DNA of 33,218 nucleotides from DASWRT01 sp036403035 (GTDB lineage: Bacteria; Pseudomonadota; Alphaproteobacteria; ATCC43930; CGMCC-115725): assembly GCA_036403035.1 (NCBI GenBank), contig DASWRT010000029.1:1-33218 (forward strand), written 5' to 3'. How positions within the stretch are numbered: the stretch's first letter is position 1; each line of letters opens with the position of its first letter. A program made the translations under genes and the position numbers. The notes beneath the pieces were generated by a model. The model was not told where the DNA came from, did not search any database, and saw only the letters and a list, made by a program, of their open reading frames with translations. This document shows, one piece after another, positions 7,491-15,903 of the stretch.

Positions 7491-8741
7491 ATGAAGCGCC
7501 TGCTGCTCCCGCTCCTCCTCGTCACAGGGCTCCAGACGGCCGCATTGGCGCAAGAGGCCCGGATCGCCGCCGTCGTCAACGACGACGCGATCTCGATGCC
7601 CGACCTCGACGCCCGCCTCCGGCTCGTCTTCGCCTCGTCCAATCTTGAGGACACGCCGCAGGTCCGCGCGAAGCTCGCGCCGCAGGTCCTGCGCAGCCTC
7701 ATCGACGAGAAGCTGGAGATGCAGGAGGCGAAACACCTGAAAATCACGGTGACCGACGCCGAGGTCGACGACGCGATCGGCAGGATCGAGGCGCAGAACC
7801 GGCTGCCGAAGGGCGGTCTCGACACTCTCCTGGCGCAGCGCGGCGTCGACAAGCAGGTGCTGCGCGACCAGCTCACCGCGACCCTGCTTTGGGGCAAGGT
7901 CATCCGGCGCAAGATGAGCATGAGCGGCGGCATCTCCGAGGAGGAGATCGACGAGGCGGTGGAACGGCAGCAGAAGACCAGCGGACAGCCGCAGAGCCGC
8001 GTCGCCGAGATCGTGCTGAACGTCGACGTGCCGCAGCAGGAAGAGGAGGTCCATCGCGCGATCGACCGCCTGTTCGAGCAGCTCAAGGGCGGCGCCGACT
8101 TTGCGCGCGTCGCTCAGCAATTCTCGCAGTCGGCGACGGCGGCGGTCGGCGGCGACATCGGCTGGGTGACGCCGGATCAGCTCGGCGAGGAAGTGGGTCA
8201 GGCGGTGCGCCGGCTCAATCCCGGAGAAATGTCGGCCCCGGTGCGCGGTCCGGCCGGCTGGTACCTGCTGCTGTTGATCGACCGCCGCGCCGGGGTGGCG
8301 AAGGCGTCGGCCGACGACACCAACGTCTCCCTGGTGCAGGTGATGTTCCCGGTGGCGCCGGATGCGCCGGCGGCCGACCGCGACAAGGCGAAGTCGGCCG
8401 CGGAAGCGGTGTCCACGACGGCGAAGAGCTGCGGCGAGATGGTCAAGATGGGGCAGGAGCGCGCGCCGAAGACCTCCGGCGACCTCGGCCGCGTGCGGCT
8501 GGGCGACCTGCCGTCGGAGATCAAGCAGGTCGTCGCCGATCTGCCGGTCGCCCAGCCGTCGCCGGTGGTGCCGTTGCGCGGCGGCGTCGGCGTGCTGATG
8601 GTGTGCCAGCGCGAGGCGCCGGCCAGCGGCCTGAATCGCGACGACGTCGCCGACGACCTGGCGCGGCAGCGCTTCGAGAACATCGGCCGGCGCTACCTGC
8701 GGGACCTCCGGCGCACGGCGTTCGTGGACGTCCGCGCATGA
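7491..8741 (+). CDS. surA: Periplasmic chaperone / peptidyl-prolyl isomerase SurA
   Basis: A periplasmic chaperone for outer-membrane proteins, including LptD, with parvulin-type prolyl isomerase domains. The 416-residue precursor has a signal peptide (MKRLLLPLLL to ALAQ). A SurA N-terminal domain follows (RIAAVVNDDAISMPDLDARL, about 23-160), then one well-preserved parvulin domain (about 170-265: RVAEIVLNV, GGADFARVAQQFS, GGDIGWVTPDQL). A second, degenerate parvulin-like domain occupies about 275-390. The placement after lptD is the classic lptD-surA-pdxA-rsmA arrangement. A 128-bp gap from lptD may hold a separate promoter, but I see only weak candidates. Confidence 0.93.
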   Translation: MKRLLLPLLLVTGLQTAALAQEARIAAVVNDDAISMPDLDARLRLVFASSNLEDTPQVRAKLAPQVLRSLIDEKLEMQEAKHLKITVTDAEVDDAIGRIEAQNRLPKGGLDTLLAQRGVDKQVLRDQLTATLLWGKVIRRKMSMSGGISEEEIDEAVERQQKTSGQPQSRVAEIVLNVDVPQQEEEVHRAIDRLFEQLKGGADFARVAQQFSQSATAAVGGDIGWVTPDQLGEEVGQAVRRLNPGEMSAPVRGPAGWYLLLLIDRRAGVAKASADDTNVSLVQVMFPVAPDAPAADRDKAKSAAEAVSTTAKSCGEMVKMGQERAPKTSGDLGRVRLGDLPSEIKQVVADLPVAQPSPVVPLRGGVGVLMVCQREAPASGLNRDDVADDLARQRFENIGRRYLRDLRRTAFVDVRA

Positions 8742-9781
8742 CCCTGTCCCTCGCCCTCACCATGGGCGAGCCGGCAGGGATTGGCGGGGAGATTGCGCTC
8801 AAAGCATGGCTGCGACGCCGCGAAGACGATTCGGGCGGCGGCGGCCACGGCGGCGGCACTTCCCCAGCCTTCTTCATGATCGACGACCCGGCGCGGCTGA
8901 CCGCGCTGGCGAAGCATCTCCGGCTGACCGTGCCGATCGAAACGATCGAACGGCCCGCCGCCGCCGGCGCGGCGTTCGGCCGCGCCCTTCCGGTGCTGCC
9001 GCTGACGCTGCCGGCCCCGGTGCAGCCGGGCATCGTCGATCCGCGGAACGGCGGCGCCGTGGTCGAGGCGATAGAGCGCGCCGTCGCCTTGGTCCGCGGC
9101 GGCGAAGCCGGCGCCGTCGTGACCAATCCCATCCACAAGCAGGCCCTGTACGGGATCGGCTTCGCTTATCCCGGACACACGGAGTTCCTCGCCGCGCTTG
9201 CCGGAACCGGCATCAGGCCGGTGATGATGCTGGCCTGCCCCGGGCTGCGCGTCGTGCCGGTGACCGTGCACCTGCCGCTGCGCGCCGCCATCGATGCGCT
9301 GACGACCGCGGCGATCGTCGATGCCGGACGGACCACCGCCGCGGCGCTGACGCGGGATTTCGGCATTGCGCGGCCGCGCCTTGCCGTCGCCGGCCTCAAC
9401 CCGCATGCCGGCGAGGGCGGCAGCCTCGGGCGGGAGGAGATCGAGATCGTCGCTCCGGCGGTCGCAGCGCTGCGCGCCGAAGGCATCGCCGCCGAGGGGC
9501 CGGCGCCGGCGGACACGCTGTTCCACGCCGAGGCGCGCCGCCGCTACGACGCCGTGCTCTGCATGTACCACGATCAGGCGCTGATCCCGCTCAAGACGGT
9601 CGACTTCGACCGCGGCGTCAACGTCACGCTCGGCCTGCCGTTCGTCCGCACCTCGCCCGACCACGGCACCGCGTTCGACATCGCGGGGCGCGGCGTCGCG
9701 AACCCGGACAGTCTGATCGCCGCGCTGGCGCTGGCAGGCGAGATGGCTGCGGCACGGTGGGCGGCGACCTTTGGCGACTGA
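8738..9781 (+). CDS. pdxA: 4-hydroxythreonine-4-phosphate dehydrogenase
   Basis: Oxidises 4-phosphohydroxy-L-threonine in the DXP-dependent pyridoxal phosphate pathway. The 347-residue product carries the PdxA signatures: MGEPAGIGGEI at the N-terminus, TNPIHKQAL, GHTEFLAAL (metal-binding His region), AGLNPHAGEGG, CMYHDQALIPLK and LPFVRTSPDHGTAFDIAG. The ATG at 8738 overlaps the surA stop as ATGA, which fixes the start and implies translational coupling. A Gly-rich stretch near residues 30-40 (DDSGGGGHGGGT) looks like a local insertion relative to typical PdxA. rsmA overlaps its 3' end by 11 bp. Confidence 0.95.
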   Translation: MTLSLALTMGEPAGIGGEIALKAWLRRREDDSGGGGHGGGTSPAFFMIDDPARLTALAKHLRLTVPIETIERPAAAGAAFGRALPVLPLTLPAPVQPGIVDPRNGGAVVEAIERAVALVRGGEAGAVVTNPIHKQALYGIGFAYPGHTEFLAALAGTGIRPVMMLACPGLRVVPVTVHLPLRAAIDALTTAAIVDAGRTTAAALTRDFGIARPRLAVAGLNPHAGEGGSLGREEIEIVAPAVAALRAEGIAAEGPAPADTLFHAEARRRYDAVLCMYHDQALIPLKTVDFDRGVNVTLGLPFVRTSPDHGTAFDIAGRGVANPDSLIAALALAGEMAAARWAATFGD

Positions 9782-10673
9782 GCCGCCCAGCGGCGGCAGC
9801 GGCTCGGTCGAAACCGGAGACGGGCTGCCGCCGCTGCGCGACGTCATCGCGCGGTACGGGCTCGGCGCACGCAAGGCGCTCGGCCAGAACTTCCTGCTCG
9901 ACCTCAACCTGACCGGCCGGATCGCGCGCAGCGCCGGCCCGCTGGAGGGACGCAACGTCGTCGAGATCGGGCCGGGGCCGGGCGGGCTGACGCGCGCCCT
10001 GCTTGCCGCAGGCGCCGCGCGCGTCGTCGCGGTGGAGCGCGACGAGCGGTGCGTCCTCGCGCTCCAGGAACTCGCCGCCGCCTATCCGGACCGCCTCGCG
10101 ATCGTCGCCGGCGACGCGCTGGAGACCGACCCGGCCGCGCTGGTCCCCGCGCCGCGGAAGATCGTCGCGAACCTGCCGTACAACATCGCGACGGCATTGC
10201 TGCTGCGCTGGCTGCCGGGCATCGGCGCGTACGAGAACCTGACGCTGATGTTCCAGAAGGAAGTCGCGCAACGGCTCGCCGCCGCGCCGCGCAGCCGGGA
10301 CTACGGGCGCCTGAGCGTCGTGACGCAATGGCTGGCGACGGTCCGGCCTTTGTTCGACGTGCCGCCGCGCGCCTTCGTGCCGCCGCCCAAGATCACGTCG
10401 ACGGTCGTCCGCATCGAGCCGCGGCCGGAGCCGCTGGCACCGTGCCGGCTCGCCGACCTGGAGCGGGTCACGGCGGCGGCGTTCGGCCAGCGGCGCAAGA
10501 TGCTGCGCGCCAGCCTGCGCAGTCTCGGCGGTGGCGAACGCGCCGAGGCGCTGCTCGCCGCGACCGGACTGTCGCCGACGGCGCGTGCCGAGGAACTGCC
10601 CGTGGAGGCGTTCTGCGCCCTTGCCCGCGAGCTGGCGGCGCTCAGCCCGGCGCCGCCTGCCGCAGCCGGTTGA
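9771..10673 (+). CDS. rsmA: 16S rRNA (adenine1518/1519-N6) dimethyltransferase
   Basis: Dimethylates two adjacent adenines in the 3'-terminal hairpin of 16S rRNA during small-subunit maturation (KsgA). The 300-residue product has a Rossmann methyltransferase core with KALGQNFLLD, the SAM loop VVEIGPGPGGLT, and the catalytic NLPYNIAT block. A C-terminal helical domain contains the conserved FGQRRKMLRASLRSLG. The start is TTG at 9771, inside the pdxA 3' end. No in-frame ATG or GTG fits, and coupling with pdxA probably substitutes for a ribosome-binding site. Its last 32 bp overlap the 3' end of the convergent gmk. Confidence 0.94.
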   Translation: MATEPPSGGSGSVETGDGLPPLRDVIARYGLGARKALGQNFLLDLNLTGRIARSAGPLEGRNVVEIGPGPGGLTRALLAAGAARVVAVERDERCVLALQELAAAYPDRLAIVAGDALETDPAALVPAPRKIVANLPYNIATALLLRWLPGIGAYENLTLMFQKEVAQRLAAAPRSRDYGRLSVVTQWLATVRPLFDVPPRAFVPPPKITSTVVRIEPRPEPLAPCRLADLERVTAAAFGQRRKMLRASLRSLGGGERAEALLAATGLSPTARAEELPVEAFCALARELAALSPAPPAAAG

Positions 10674-11304
10674 CGAACTCGACGAGGCCGATTTGCCGCT
10701 CCCGGCGCAGCCGCTCGGCGTGTAGGATCTCCGAGACCTGCCGCACGCTCTCCTCAAGCTCGCTGTTCACGATGACGTAGTCGTATTCGGGCCAGTGGCT
10801 CATCTCGTCGCTGGCCTTCGCCATCCGCTTGGCGACGATCTCCGGCGCGTCCTGGGCGCGCGAGCGCAGCCGGGTTTCGAGCGCGTCGAGCGACGGCGGC
10901 AGGATGAAGATGCTGACGAGGTCGTTGCGGATGCTCTGCTGGAGCTGCTGCGTGCCCTGCCAGTCGACGTCCGCGACGACGTCCTGGCCGGCGCGCAGCA
11001 TCGCCTCGACCGGCTCCCGCGGCGTGCCGTAGTAGTTGCCGAACACGTTGGCGTATTCGATCAGCCTTTCCTCGCGGACCAAGCGGTCGAACTCGACGCC
11101 GTTGATGAAATGGTAGTGGACGCCGTCGATCTCGGCGGGCCGTTGCGGCCGCGTCGTCACCGAGATCGAGACGCCGAGTTGCTGCTCGCGCTGCAACAGC
11201 GCACGCGTGATCGTGGTCTTGCCGGCTCCCGACGGAGACGACAGGACAAGCATCAGCCCGCGGCGGCGGACCATGAAGGGAGAAGCGGGCACGCGGTCAC
11301 TCAA
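10642..11304 (-). CDS. gmk: Guanylate kinase
   Basis: Phosphorylates GMP to GDP with ATP; a cytoplasmic enzyme of nucleotide metabolism. The 220-residue product has the P-loop SSPSGAGKTT, the GMP-binding stretch SISVTTRPQRPAEIDGVHYHF, NYYGTPREPVE and DVDWQGTQQL. The TTG at 11304 overlaps the yicC stop by 8 bp and has GCAGG about 10 nt upstream. An ATG at 11274 is possible but lacks a ribosome-binding site. The yicC-gmk pair is a widespread bacterial arrangement. The gene ends inside the 3' end of convergent rsmA (32-bp overlap). Confidence 0.94.
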   Translation of the reverse strand: MSDRVPASPFMVRRRGLMLVLSSPSGAGKTTITRALLQREQQLGVSISVTTRPQRPAEIDGVHYHFINGVEFDRLVREERLIEYANVFGNYYGTPREPVEAMLRAGQDVVADVDWQGTQQLQQSIRNDLVSIFILPPSLDALETRLRSRAQDAPEIVAKRMAKASDEMSHWPEYDYVIVNSELEESVRQVSEILHAERLRRERQIGLVEFVNRLRQAAPG

Positions 11305-12190
11305 TGTTCTGAACCTGCTCGCGGAACTGCTCGATCACCGCCTTGAGCGCGAGCCCGATCCGCGTGAGGTCGAGATCGGCCGATTTCGAGCAGAGCGTGT
11401 TGGCCTCGCGGTTGAACTCCTGGCAAAGGAAATCGAGGCGGCGGCCGACCGGCGCCGCCTCGGCGAGCAGCGCGCGGGCCGCCGCGACATGCGCGGTCAG
11501 GCGGTCGATCTCTTCGCGCACGTCGGCCCGGCCGACCAGCAGCGCCGCCTCCTGCGCCAGCCGCTCCTCCGGGACCGGCGCCCCGGCTTCCAGCAGCGCC
11601 GCGACGAGAGTCCGCAGCCGCGCCTGGATCGCGCCCGGCTGCGCTGCGGCGCTGCCTTCGGCCTCGCCGACCAGCGCGGCGATCTCGTCAATCCGCGTGC
11701 TCAGCACCTCGTGCAGCCGCGCCCCCTCTTCGGCCCGCGCCCGGAGCAGCGCGTCGAGCGTCTCGTTCCAGCTCGCCAGCACGGTCTCAAGAAACCGCTC
11801 GCGTTGTTCCGGCGTCTCTTCCTCGCTGCCGGCCTCCAGCACGCCGCGGATTCCGAGCAGGCCATCGACCCGCGGCGGCGCAGCGTCCAGCTCGGCGGCG
11901 ATCTCGCGCGCCAGCGCCACGACCTGCGCCAGCAGCTCGCGATTGACCCGGAGCTGCGCCTGCGCTCCCGCGGCCTGGCGGGTGACGGCGAGGGACACCG
12001 AGACGTTGCCGCGGCGAAGCCGCTCGGCGAGGCTCGTCCGCACCGGCACCTCCAGCGCCTCGAAGCCGGGCGCGAGCCGGAAGCGGAGATCGAGCGACTT
12101 GCCGTTGACGCTTTTCACTTCCCATGCCCAGGAAGCGGCGCCCTGCTGCCCCTCGGCACGGGCGAAACCAGTCATGCTGACGACGGGCAC
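11297..12190 (-). CDS. yicC: YicC/YloC family endoribonuclease
   Basis: A conserved protein of the YicC/YloC family. E. coli YicC is reported as an endoribonuclease acting on small RNAs such as RyhB (family knowledge; activity here is inferred). The product of about 297 residues contains the N-terminal SMTGFARAEG signature, VKSVNGKSLDLRFRL, and the C-terminal GRRLDFLCQEFNREANTLCSK typical of the family. I favour the GTG at 12190, which leaves a five-residue lead before MTGFAR as in most relatives. An ATG at 12175 and a TTG at 12214 are alternatives. A promoter with a palindrome lies directly upstream, so yicC-gmk can be transcribed apart from the fab genes. Confidence 0.9.
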   Translation of the reverse strand: MPVVSMTGFARAEGQQGAASWAWEVKSVNGKSLDLRFRLAPGFEALEVPVRTSLAERLRRGNVSVSLAVTRQAAGAQAQLRVNRELLAQVVALAREIAAELDAAPPRVDGLLGIRGVLEAGSEEETPEQRERFLETVLASWNETLDALLRARAEEGARLHEVLSTRIDEIAALVGEAEGSAAAQPGAIQARLRTLVAALLEAGAPVPEERLAQEAALLVGRADVREEIDRLTAHVAAARALLAEAAPVGRRLDFLCQEFNREANTLCSKSADLDLTRIGLALKAVIEQFREQVQNIE

Positions 12191-12202
12191 GCGCAATACT
12201 TT

Positions 12203-12220
12203 CGCTGATTCCAATCAGCG
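12203..12220. promoter_or_regulatory. 18-bp palindrome at the yicC transcription start
   Basis: CGCTGATT and AATCAGCG are perfect inverted arms around a CC centre. The element lies just downstream of the yicC -10 box and covers the predicted start site near 12216. That position suits a repressor operator or a short 5' hairpin. Confidence 0.5.
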
Positions 12221-12222
12221 GC

Positions 12223-12251
12223 GTTATAGCCGCGACCGGCGGCGGCAACAA
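12223..12251 (-). promoter_or_regulatory. Putative yicC-gmk promoter
   Basis: On the minus strand, TTGTTG (12251-12246) and TATAAC (12228-12223) are 17 bp apart in the 107-bp gap between mltG and yicC. The -10 matches consensus at five of six positions; the -35 only at TTG. Confidence 0.5.
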
Positions 12252-12297
12252 CCGGATGGCGTGGCGCGGACACCGTTCAGGCCGCCGGAGCCCTTCC

Positions 12298-13326
12298 CTA
12301 CTGCGGCGACGGCGCCGGAGCGGCAGGCTTCGCGTCGACCGCCTGCCCCTGTTCCTCGCGCCGCCGCAGTTCGGCGACGTGGCGGTTGTGCTCGGCAAGC
12401 GTGCGCGCGAAGACGTGCCCGCCGGTTCCGTCGGCGACGAAATAGAGATCCTCGCTCGCGGCGGGATGCAGCACGGCGCGGAGCGCGGCCCGCCCGGGAT
12501 TGGCGATCGGCGCGGGCGGCAATCCCTTCACGAGATAAGTGTTGTACGGCGAGTCGGCGGCGAGGTCGGCATGCGTCAGCGCCCGCTCGAACGGCCCCTT
12601 CCCGGTGGTGAGCGCATAGATCACCGTCGGATCGGATTGCAGCCGCATCCCGGCGGCCAGCCGGTTGAGGAACACCGCGGCGACGCGCGGCCGCTCGTCG
12701 GCGCGCCCGGTCTCGCGCTCGACGATGCTGGCGAGCGTAACCGCCTGCTCGGGCGTGGCGAGCGGCAGGTTGACGGCGCGCTCCGCCCACAGCTCCGCGA
12801 CGGTGCGCGCCATCCCCCGCCGCATGCGCTCGATCATGTCCTGCCGGCGATCGCCGTAGGAGTAGAAATACGTCTCCGGCAGCAGCGACCCTTCCGGCGG
12901 GAGCGGCTCCGCCGGCGCGCCCTCGAAGCCGTCCGCCGCACGGAGGAGATCGACGATTTCCACGGTCGTCCGCCCCTCCGGCACGGTGAAGCGGCGCTTG
13001 ACGGTGCGGCCGGAGGCGAGCAGGTCGACGATGCCGTGCGGCGAGATCGCCGCCGCGAACTCATACTCGCCCGCCTTCAGAAGCGACGCCTTGCCAGACA
13101 GCTTCGCGCCGGTGGCGAAGACCAGCGGATGGGCGACGACGCCGGCGTCGGCGAGCTGATGGGCGAGCGCCTGGAGCGTCTGCCCCTTCGGGACGATCAG
13201 CGTGCGGCTCTGCGGGAGCGGGCCGGGCGCATCGAACCAGCGGTAGGCCCAGAAAACGACGCCGCCGCCGGCTGCGACGAACAACAGCAGTACGGCGGCG
13301 GCGATCGGGAGAAGACGGCGACGCAT
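12298..13326 (-). CDS. mltG: Endolytic peptidoglycan transglycosylase MltG
   Basis: An inner-membrane lytic transglycosylase that cuts nascent glycan strands and so helps set their length. The 342-residue product has one N-terminal membrane helix (about 6-28). A LysM-like subdomain follows (TLIVPKGQTLQALAHQLADAG, about 42-70), then the YceG catalytic domain with GSLLPETYFYS, ASIVERETGRADE (catalytic Glu about 203), LQSDPTVIYAL, YNTYLVKGLPPAPIANPG and LYFVADGTGGHVF. It lies 58 bp downstream of fabF on the same strand, a pairing seen in many alphaproteobacteria. The C-terminal tail is Ala/Pro-rich. Confidence 0.95.
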   Translation of the reverse strand: MRRRLLPIAAAVLLLFVAAGGGVVFWAYRWFDAPGPLPQSRTLIVPKGQTLQALAHQLADAGVVAHPLVFATGAKLSGKASLLKAGEYEFAAAISPHGIVDLLASGRTVKRRFTVPEGRTTVEIVDLLRAADGFEGAPAEPLPPEGSLLPETYFYSYGDRRQDMIERMRRGMARTVAELWAERAVNLPLATPEQAVTLASIVERETGRADERPRVAAVFLNRLAAGMRLQSDPTVIYALTTGKGPFERALTHADLAADSPYNTYLVKGLPPAPIANPGRAALRAVLHPAASEDLYFVADGTGGHVFARTLAEHNRHVAELRRREEQGQAVDAKPAAPAPSPQ

Positions 13327-13384
13327 AGCGGCGCCTCCCCTTATTCAGGTCGGTACGACGGCTTCAGGTCGGGATGGCAGGGCC

Positions 13385-14647
13385 TCAGGGCGGTCCCTTG
13401 AACACCAGCGAGGCGTTGGTCCCGCCGAACCCGAACGAGTTCGAAAGGACATACTTGATCTTGCGCCGCTTCGCGAACTTCGGAACGAGGTCGATGTCGC
13501 ATCCCGGCGACGGCTCCTCGAGGTTGAGCGTCGGCGGCGCGATCTGATCCCGGATCGCGAGGATCGAGAAGATCGCTTCGACGCTCCCCGCCGCTCCGAG
13601 GAGATGGCCGATCGCCGATTTCGTCGACGACATCGAGAGCTTGTAGGCGTGCTCGCCGAACAGGCGCTTCACGGCGCCCAACTCGATCTCGTCGCCGAGC
13701 GGCGTCGAGGTGCCGTGCGCGTTGACGTAGTCGATCGCCTCCGGCCCGATCCCGGCACGCTTCAGCGCATTCCGCATCGACCGGAAGGCGCCGTTGCCGT
13801 CCTCCGCCGGCGCGGTGATGTGATAGGCATCGCCGGACATGCCGTAGCCGATCACCTCGGCATAGATCTTTGCCCCGCGGCGCTTCGCATGCTCCAGCTC
13901 TTCGAGCACGACGATGCCGGAGCCCTCGCCGATCACGAAGCCGTCGCGGTCCTTGTCCCAGGGACGGGACGCGCGCTCAGGCTGATCGTTGAAGCCCGTC
14001 GACAGCGCGCGCGCCGCGGCGAACCCGGCGATACCCAGCCGGTTGGTCGCCGCTTCCGTGCCGCCGCAGACCATCACGTCGGCATCGTCCAGCATGATCA
14101 TCCGGGCGCCGTCGCCGATCGCATGCGCACCGGTCGAGCACGCGGTGACGACCGCATGGTTCGGCCCCTTCAGCCCGTACCGGATCGAGACGTTGCCGGA
14201 CGCGAGGTTGACGAGGTTCGACGGGATGAAGAACGGCGACAGGCGGCGCGGTCCGCGCTCGTGCAAGGTCAGCGCGCCTTCGGTGATGCCCGGGAGCCCG
14301 CCGATGCCCGATCCGATGATGACGCCGGCGCGCTCCTTCTCCTCCTCCGACTCCGCCGTCCAGCCGGAATCCTCGATGGCCTGCGCCGCCGCCGTGATCG
14401 CGAAGACGATGAACTCGTCCATCTTCCGCTGATCTTTCGGCGTGATCCAGTCATCGGCGTTGAAGCGGTGCGAAGCGGTGTCGCCCTTTGGCACCTGGCC
14501 AGCGATCTTCGACGGCAGGTCCGACACGTCGAACGACTCGATCGCGCGAATGCCGGACTCGCCCTCGATCAGGCGTCTCCACACATGCTCCGCGTGGATG
14601 CCGAGTGGCGTGACGAGGCCGATTCCGGTGACAACGACGCGTCTCAT
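13385..14647 (-). CDS. fabF: Beta-ketoacyl-ACP synthase II
   Basis: Elongating condensing enzyme of type II fatty acid synthesis, joining malonyl-ACP to acyl-ACP. The 420-residue thiolase-fold protein shows the catalytic Cys170 in VVTACSTGAHAIG, His311 in NAHGTSTPLGD, and Lys343/His348 in STKSAIGHLLGA. The C-terminal NSFGFGGTNASLVF is also typical. The ATG at 14647 starts MRRVVVTGIGLVTPLG, the usual FabF N-terminus. It follows acpP by 52 bp and precedes mltG in the fab cluster. Confidence 0.97.
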   Translation of the reverse strand: MRRVVVTGIGLVTPLGIHAEHVWRRLIEGESGIRAIESFDVSDLPSKIAGQVPKGDTASHRFNADDWITPKDQRKMDEFIVFAITAAAQAIEDSGWTAESEEEKERAGVIIGSGIGGLPGITEGALTLHERGPRRLSPFFIPSNLVNLASGNVSIRYGLKGPNHAVVTACSTGAHAIGDGARMIMLDDADVMVCGGTEAATNRLGIAGFAAARALSTGFNDQPERASRPWDKDRDGFVIGEGSGIVVLEELEHAKRRGAKIYAEVIGYGMSGDAYHITAPAEDGNGAFRSMRNALKRAGIGPEAIDYVNAHGTSTPLGDEIELGAVKRLFGEHAYKLSMSSTKSAIGHLLGAAGSVEAIFSILAIRDQIAPPTLNLEEPSPGCDIDLVPKFAKRRKIKYVLSNSFGFGGTNASLVFKGPP

Positions 14648-14699
14648 GGCATTAGATCTGCAAAATGTCGCACGGCCATCGACCGCGAATGCGCTGCGG

Positions 14700-14933
14700 T
14701 CAGGTGTGCGACTCGATGAAGCTTACGGCGTCCTTCACGGTGACGATCTTCTCCGCCGCATCGTCCGGGATCTCGCAGCCGAACTCCTCTTCGAACGCCA
14801 TGACGAGTTCGACCGTGTCGAGGCTGTCCGCACCCAGATCGTCGATGAAGCTGGCGTTGTCGGTGACCTTCGACTCGTCCACACCGAGATGCTCGACGAC
14901 GATCTTTTTGACCCGATCGGCGATGTCACTCAT
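14700..14933 (-). CDS. acpP: Acyl carrier protein
   Basis: Small acidic carrier holding growing acyl chains on a 4'-phosphopantetheine arm. The 77-residue product has the attachment motif GADSLDTVELVMAFEEEF with Ser37, and the family's acidic helix II. The ATG at 14933 is preceded by GAGGA at a good distance. An in-frame extension to 15050 has no ACP features and crosses the leader. It lies between fabG and fabF, with a 168-bp gap on the fabG side that probably carries its own promoter or processing signals, since ACP is needed in large amounts. Confidence 0.98.
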   Translation of the reverse strand: MSDIADRVKKIVVEHLGVDESKVTDNASFIDDLGADSLDTVELVMAFEEEFGCEIPDDAAEKIVTVKDAVSFIESHT

Positions 14934-15101
14934 TCTTTGAATCCTCAGGATTGATGCGCTCTGTGAGCTGGTCTTCGGGAAGCAGGAAACGCTCGGCCGG
15001 AGCACCGGCCGATCGAGGCGATCGAGCCGAAAACGCCGACCACATAACACAGTTCAACCGACATTGCCAGTAGCGGCCGCCGGCCTCCACCGCGCCACGA
15101 T
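14934..15101 (-). promoter_or_regulatory. acpP leader region with hairpin
   Basis: A 168-bp non-coding gap between fabG and acpP. It contains a perfect 8-bp hairpin at 14993-15012 (TCGGCCGG, loop AGCA, CCGGCCGA) about 60 nt before the acpP ATG. No T-run follows it on the minus strand. A weak promoter-like TGGCAA-N17-TATGTG lies further upstream. The region may boost or separately set acpP expression within the fab operon; this is inference. Confidence 0.4.
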
Positions 15102-15842
15102 TTACAGCATCGCCATTCCACCGTTCACGTGAAGCGTGTGTCCGGTGACGTAAGATGCCTCGTTGCTTGCCAAATAAACTACGGCGGCCGCGACCTCTTC
15201 GGATTTCCCGAATCGGCCCATCGGAATGGCTCTCGTGCCAGCCTCCCGCTGCCCTTCTGATAGTGTATCAGTCATTGCGGTCTCAATGAAGCCGGGTGCT
15301 ACGCAATTGACCGTCACTCCGCGCGCCGCCATTTCCGCCGCGAGCGCTTTGGACATGCCGATCAGCCCCGCTTTCGACGCGGCGTAGTTCGCCTGCCCGG
15401 CATTGCCGGTAACGCCGACGACCGACGTGATGTTGACGATGCGCCCGGCGCGCCGCTTCATCATGCCGCGCAATGCCGCGCGGGAGAGACGGAACGCTGC
15501 GGTGAGGTTGACGTCGAGCACGGCCTGCCAGTCCTCGTCCTTCATCCGCAGCGCGAGTCCGTCGCGCGTCAGGCCGGCATTGTTGACAAGGATGTCGAGC
15601 TGGCCGGCCGCCGCTTCCGCCGCCTTGACGAGCGCGTCCGCCGCCTCGGGATCGGCGAGGTTGGCCGGCACGACATGCACGCGCTCGCCGCCGAGTTCGC
15701 CGGCGAGGCGGTCCAGCGCGTCGCGGCGCGTCCCGGTCAGCACCACCGCGGCGCCCTGGCGGTGCAGCGCCCGCGCGATCGCGCCGCCGATGCCGCCCGA
15801 GGCGCCGGTAACGAGGGCGGTCTTGCCGGTGAAGTCGAACAT
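15102..15842 (-). CDS. fabG: 3-oxoacyl-ACP reductase
   Basis: NADPH-dependent reductase of the fatty acid elongation cycle, a classical short-chain dehydrogenase. The 246-residue product has the cofactor loop TGASGGIGGAIA, NNAG at 87-90, and the catalytic tetrad Asn112, Ser140, Tyr153 and Lys157 (ANYAASKAGL). The C-terminal GHTLHVNGGMAML is standard. It lies 61 bp downstream of fabD. The last third of the gene is clearly lower in GC than its start: 31/60 at 15121-15180 against 49/60 at 15721-15780. The protein is intact and looks normal throughout. Confidence 0.96.
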   Translation of the reverse strand: MFDFTGKTALVTGASGGIGGAIARALHRQGAAVVLTGTRRDALDRLAGELGGERVHVVPANLADPEAADALVKAAEAAAGQLDILVNNAGLTRDGLALRMKDEDWQAVLDVNLTAAFRLSRAALRGMMKRRAGRIVNITSVVGVTGNAGQANYAASKAGLIGMSKALAAEMAARGVTVNCVAPGFIETAMTDTLSEGQREAGTRAIPMGRFGKSEEVAAAVVYLASNEASYVTGHTLHVNGGMAML

Positions 15843-15903
15843 CGCGGGACGCTCCGTAAGGTCGGTGTGCGACGAATCGGGCAGCGGCGGCTGCGTGCGC
15901 GAT

